Source: Lamellibrachia satsuma
Lineage: Eukaryota; Annelida; Polychaeta; Sabellida; Siboglinidae
Length of the DNA: 64,000 nucleotides
Assembly (NCBI GenBank): GCA_033239005.1
Contig: BSQZ01000127.1
Coordinates: 934,501 to 998,500 of the forward strand
Reading direction: 5' to 3'
Under the pieces are notes generated by a model. It was not told the origin of the DNA. It made no database searches and saw nothing but the letters and a program-made list of their open reading frames with translations. Position numbers and translations under genes: made by a program. Positions 61,140 to 64,000 of the stretch are shown in pieces (position 1 is the first letter of the stretch; each line of letters opens with the position of its first letter).

Positions 61140-63475
61140 AATTTTTTTTTATAAAAGCAAGACACTTGGCTCATCTATTCTACATAACAATGGAAACATT
61201 TTAAAGATTGGAGGAATTCCACATTTTGCTGCGTTCAGAAATGGCGGCCATTTAAAAAAAACGGCCGCTGCGTTCAATTTCCCAATATCTTAATAACTGC
61301 GTCTCCTAGAGCTATAATTTTTTTGTCTAAATATAGGTTTTAGGGGTCAAACATTTCAATTGTTTTACTTTTGAACTTCTCAGACATTCATGTCCGCCTT
61401 TTTTAAAGATGGCGATCATAAAATTTAATACAAATATCACGATATCTTATCAACTACGTCACGTAGAGCCGTAATGTTTTTGTATAGATTGGTGGGTAGC
61501 GATTTCAAAAATGTTACTTTGCCCTTCGCCGACATTCATATATCCGCCATTTTTAAACTGGCGCCTACCAAAGCCTATTAATCCCATATCTTAAGAACGA
61601 CATAACCTAGAGCTTAGAGCCACAAAGTTAATGTCAAAATGTAGGTTTTTTTAGAAGCGATGATTTCAAATTTATTACTTTTGACATTCGTTGATTTTCA
61701 GATATCCGTCATTTTTAAAGATGAAGTTGATGTCAAAATATAGGTTATCAGGTGCGACAATTTTAAGGGTGTTACATAGGTATTCTCTAAAATGGGAAAA
61801 GTCACTTAAAACAGTAGTTTAATTACGTCATAATGATGCCTACACCCTAAATCCACACCAAGGATTCCCAAACAGTTCACACATCCTGCTGATATCCATC
61901 GCATTTGCACAGCATTGTGCAGCCCAAGTTGGCTTTTAAACACCGACACCGTCCTCTCTAGCCTTTCGTGCAGCCACACTTGATGATCGCACGGCAAGCT
62001 GTATCTGCAGGTGGAAGTGTCAGCCCATTCAGGCACGCCCCCTTTCGAGTCCAGCCGAAGTCTGCTGGACAGCGCAGGTGTTACACTACTGAAAGCATTC
62101 CATGATGACCAAGCCGTGCGTTTGCCTCTTCCAGCGAAACATGATGTGGTATCACACCCGGTCAGTGCATGAAAGCAGGCAGTACTTTGCACTTGTCGAC
62201 ACCAAGCACGTGTGCCATTGCAGTTGCATTTACGACGCATTGGAATGACTTCCCTGTGCCGATCGCTACAACAAGACTTTCACAACCAAGTCTGCGAGCA
62301 AAGCTGAGAGCTAGTATGACAACGTCAGTATCAACAGTTCTTATGACAATCTTCTGTCTTCCCTGTTTGATACCATCCGCATCATGCAACAGCATCCTGG
62401 TATCCGCCTCTTCGTGTGTACACGGTGATAGCCACTCCACGTTAGTTGTCTCTGAGCACAGTACCTCGTCTCCATGTGTGATCACAACCTTTCCAGGAAA
62501 TGTTTCGGCAGTCACTCGTTCACTTAGCAAGTGAAATAGTTCTGTCTTGTTGTAATTTTCTAACAAGAACTCTGGCCAGTTTTCAGGTAACTTCTTTCAA
62601 CCCTCAACTCGTCTCCTTGTCCCCTTCCCTCTTTTTCTCCGTGTGGTGGTCTTGAGGCTGTCAGGTCTGTACACACCGAAAACGATGTCAACACGACAAA
62701 CAGAACCGACAAACTGCCTCCTGGTGTGTTCCATGAACATGGATGCATAGTCATCGAACGTTTAAGGCATAGCAGGCTTGAGGATGTTAACAAGAGCTGC
62801 GCCGTCAATGATGATCATGTGAACTTCCCTCTGCGAGCAGGCACTGTCATTATGCAGCACCATGTCTTCTTCTGTTGTCAGTGGTTTCGTACAATAGAAT
62901 CTTTATTGTGGCCATACATGGTATGGAGAAAATGGGGAATATGAATGTCGGTGAAGATAAAAAGTAACACATTTGAAATCGTTGCATCCAAAAACCTATA
63001 TTTTCATATCAGTTGTATGCCTCTAGGTGATGATGTTCTTAAAATATGCGGATAACAAGCTTTGTTGGGCGCCATTTAAAAAAATGGCGGATATCTGAAT
63101 CTCAAAGAAGATCAAAGTTAATATATTTGAAATCGTCGCATAAAAAACTATATTTTGACATCATGTTTGTGGCTCTATGTTATGTAGTTGTTAAGACATG
63201 AAATAATATGCTTTGACGGGCGCCATCTTTAAAAATGGCGGATATATAAATGTCGGCGAAGATAAAAAATTAATGTAGCATTAATGCTTACAAATCATCT
63301 ATGCAAATACATGCGTGTCGCAGTTATTAAGATATGGTGAAATTGAATTTGGCGGCCATTTAAAAAAATGGCTGCCATTTCAGAACGCAGCAAAACCTGA
63401 AGTGCCTCCATTCTTCAAAGTGGTTCCCATGGTATGTAGAATACATGTGCCAAGTGTCTTGCTTTAAAAAAATAC
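61140..63475. mobile_element. DNA transposon with long inverted arms of tandem repeats
   Basis: The left arm (about 61150-61770) and right arm (about 62940-63468) are inverted copies, both with AGCAAGACACTTGG at the outer end and TTTTGCTGCGTTC(A/T)GAAATGG further in. Each arm is built from about three units of 170-190 bp carrying ATATCTTAA.AAC.(A/G)C.T, AGAGCC, TCAAAATATAGGTTTTT, GATTTCAAAT.TATTACTTTT and GACATTCATATATCCGCCAT. Between them lies one broken gene. The exact termini and target duplication were not found. Confidence 0.8.
61806..62810 (-). pseudogene. PIN/XPG-nuclease-like protein of the transposon, broken
   Basis: The minus strand encodes, in order, SPCTHEEADTRMLLHDADGI, KIVIRTVDTDVVILALSFAR, then a frameshift near 62165, then FHALTGCDTTSCFAGRGKRT and a C-terminal part ending near 61810. 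The three acidic boxes (EEADTR, DTDVV, GCDTTSxFxGxGK) parallel the EAEA, DxD and GCDYxxGxxGxG boxes of FEN1/XPG-type nucleases. This is inference from spacing. Related uncharacterised proteins are common in invertebrate genomes. The upstream frame (62560-62808) has no clear homology. Confidence 0.6.
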
Positions 63476-63479
63476 ACAA

Positions 63480-64000
63480 TTCCGTCATTTATCTGCACCT
63501 ATCCGCTGGACTAATAGTTAATGTTGAAAGTTTACGGCACAACGGCAATCTGCATATACTAGTCAGATGCGTTTCCGCTATACTTATACTATATATAATA
63601 TGCCGTTTTCACACAAATCTGAATACTCTTTTGCTCAAGGGATTAATATTGTAAACCAATAGCAGGTATTTCAATGATTAAATACAAAGTGTTAGAAAAA
63701 TTGTTTTAGTGAAATATTTACGGTTATTGCACGACGGAAACACATTTTACAAAAAGACGCCTGTCGCGATAACGGGAGCAGTGGTATCAATGAAACTAGT
63801 GAACTGTGTGGAAACAGTGTCCGTACGTTTGTTGGACAAACTGTCCATCAAAATGTGTCGAAAGGAGCACGTCAAAATAAATGTCACCAGTCGTGACCTC
63901 AAGAAGAAACCCGAAAAGGAATCAACTAGCGGTCGCAGGCTTCGTTCGCACGAATCTAGTTTCAGATTTAGTGTTCACTGTTTATTTTGCAGTTAATCTG
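63480..64000 (+). other. Right edge, one open frame of unknown meaning
   Basis: A 95-codon frame at 63709-63996 is Lys/Arg rich at its end (DLKKKPEKESTSGRRLRSHE). No family is recognised and it runs to the window edge. It may be chance. No gene B exon seen on the other strand. Confidence 0.25.

Overview
The window is eukaryotic and almost certainly from an invertebrate animal. It holds two intron-rich genes with clean GT-AG (and one GC-AG) splice sites, AT-rich introns, long (TA)n, (GT)n and (ACGC)n tracts, tRNA-headed SINE-like pieces, and many decayed non-LTR retrotransposons and DNA transposons. I cannot assign a species. The CR1-type LINEs with an SGNH-esterase ORF1 and the gene families fit a marine invertebrate.

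Host genes. Two receptor-type (particulate) guanylate cyclase paralogs lie tail to tail. Gene A (+, 2581-7066) shows its last seven exons: linker coiled coil, cyclase domain and C-terminus. The rest must lie left of the window. Gene B (-, 55415-12322) shows 22 exons, joined in phase into 961 codons: most of the ligand-binding ectodomain, one transmembrane helix, a pseudokinase-type kinase homology domain, a coiled coil, a cyclase domain and the C-terminus with stop. Only its N-terminal start is missing. The shared exons of A and B have identical lengths (165-124-69-175-99-92 nt), so they come from one duplicated gene. Both have lost different catalytic residues. B lacks the transition-state Asn and Arg. 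A lacks the guanine-specifying Cys and has Lys for Arg. They look like diverged or catalytically altered sensors.

Layout. 1-2580: sequence upstream of A, probably intron. 2581-7066: gene A, with a displaced duplicate of its last exon and compound palindromes in its introns. 7067-12321: convergent intergenic region with CR1 and RTE-like LINEs. 12322-55415: gene B. Its introns carry a Harbinger element (16040-17474), a hairpin element beside a minisatellite (13426-14215), inverted Penelope ends (23080-23620), a CR1 with a nested insertion (24950-29390), an hAT MITE with an 8-bp target duplication (31434-31901), a second copy of a several-kb block (41000-44550), an RPA1-like broken ORF (48904-49770), and a 4.4-kb TIR transposon containing a LINE and a broken transposase-like gene (50039-54460). 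55416-64000: RTE-like LINEs (one split by a 762-bp Tc1/mariner-type MITE), (TA)n tracts, and a roughly 2.3-kb transposon with long inverted arms of tandem repeats around a broken PIN/XPG-like gene (about 61140-63475).

How they work together. The cyclase receptors are the only convincing host genes. The rest is mobile DNA and its debris, much of it nested. The points most worth a second look are the altered cyclase active sites, a stop codon in gene A followed in frame by a hydrophobic helix, and the two unusual DNA transposons on the right.
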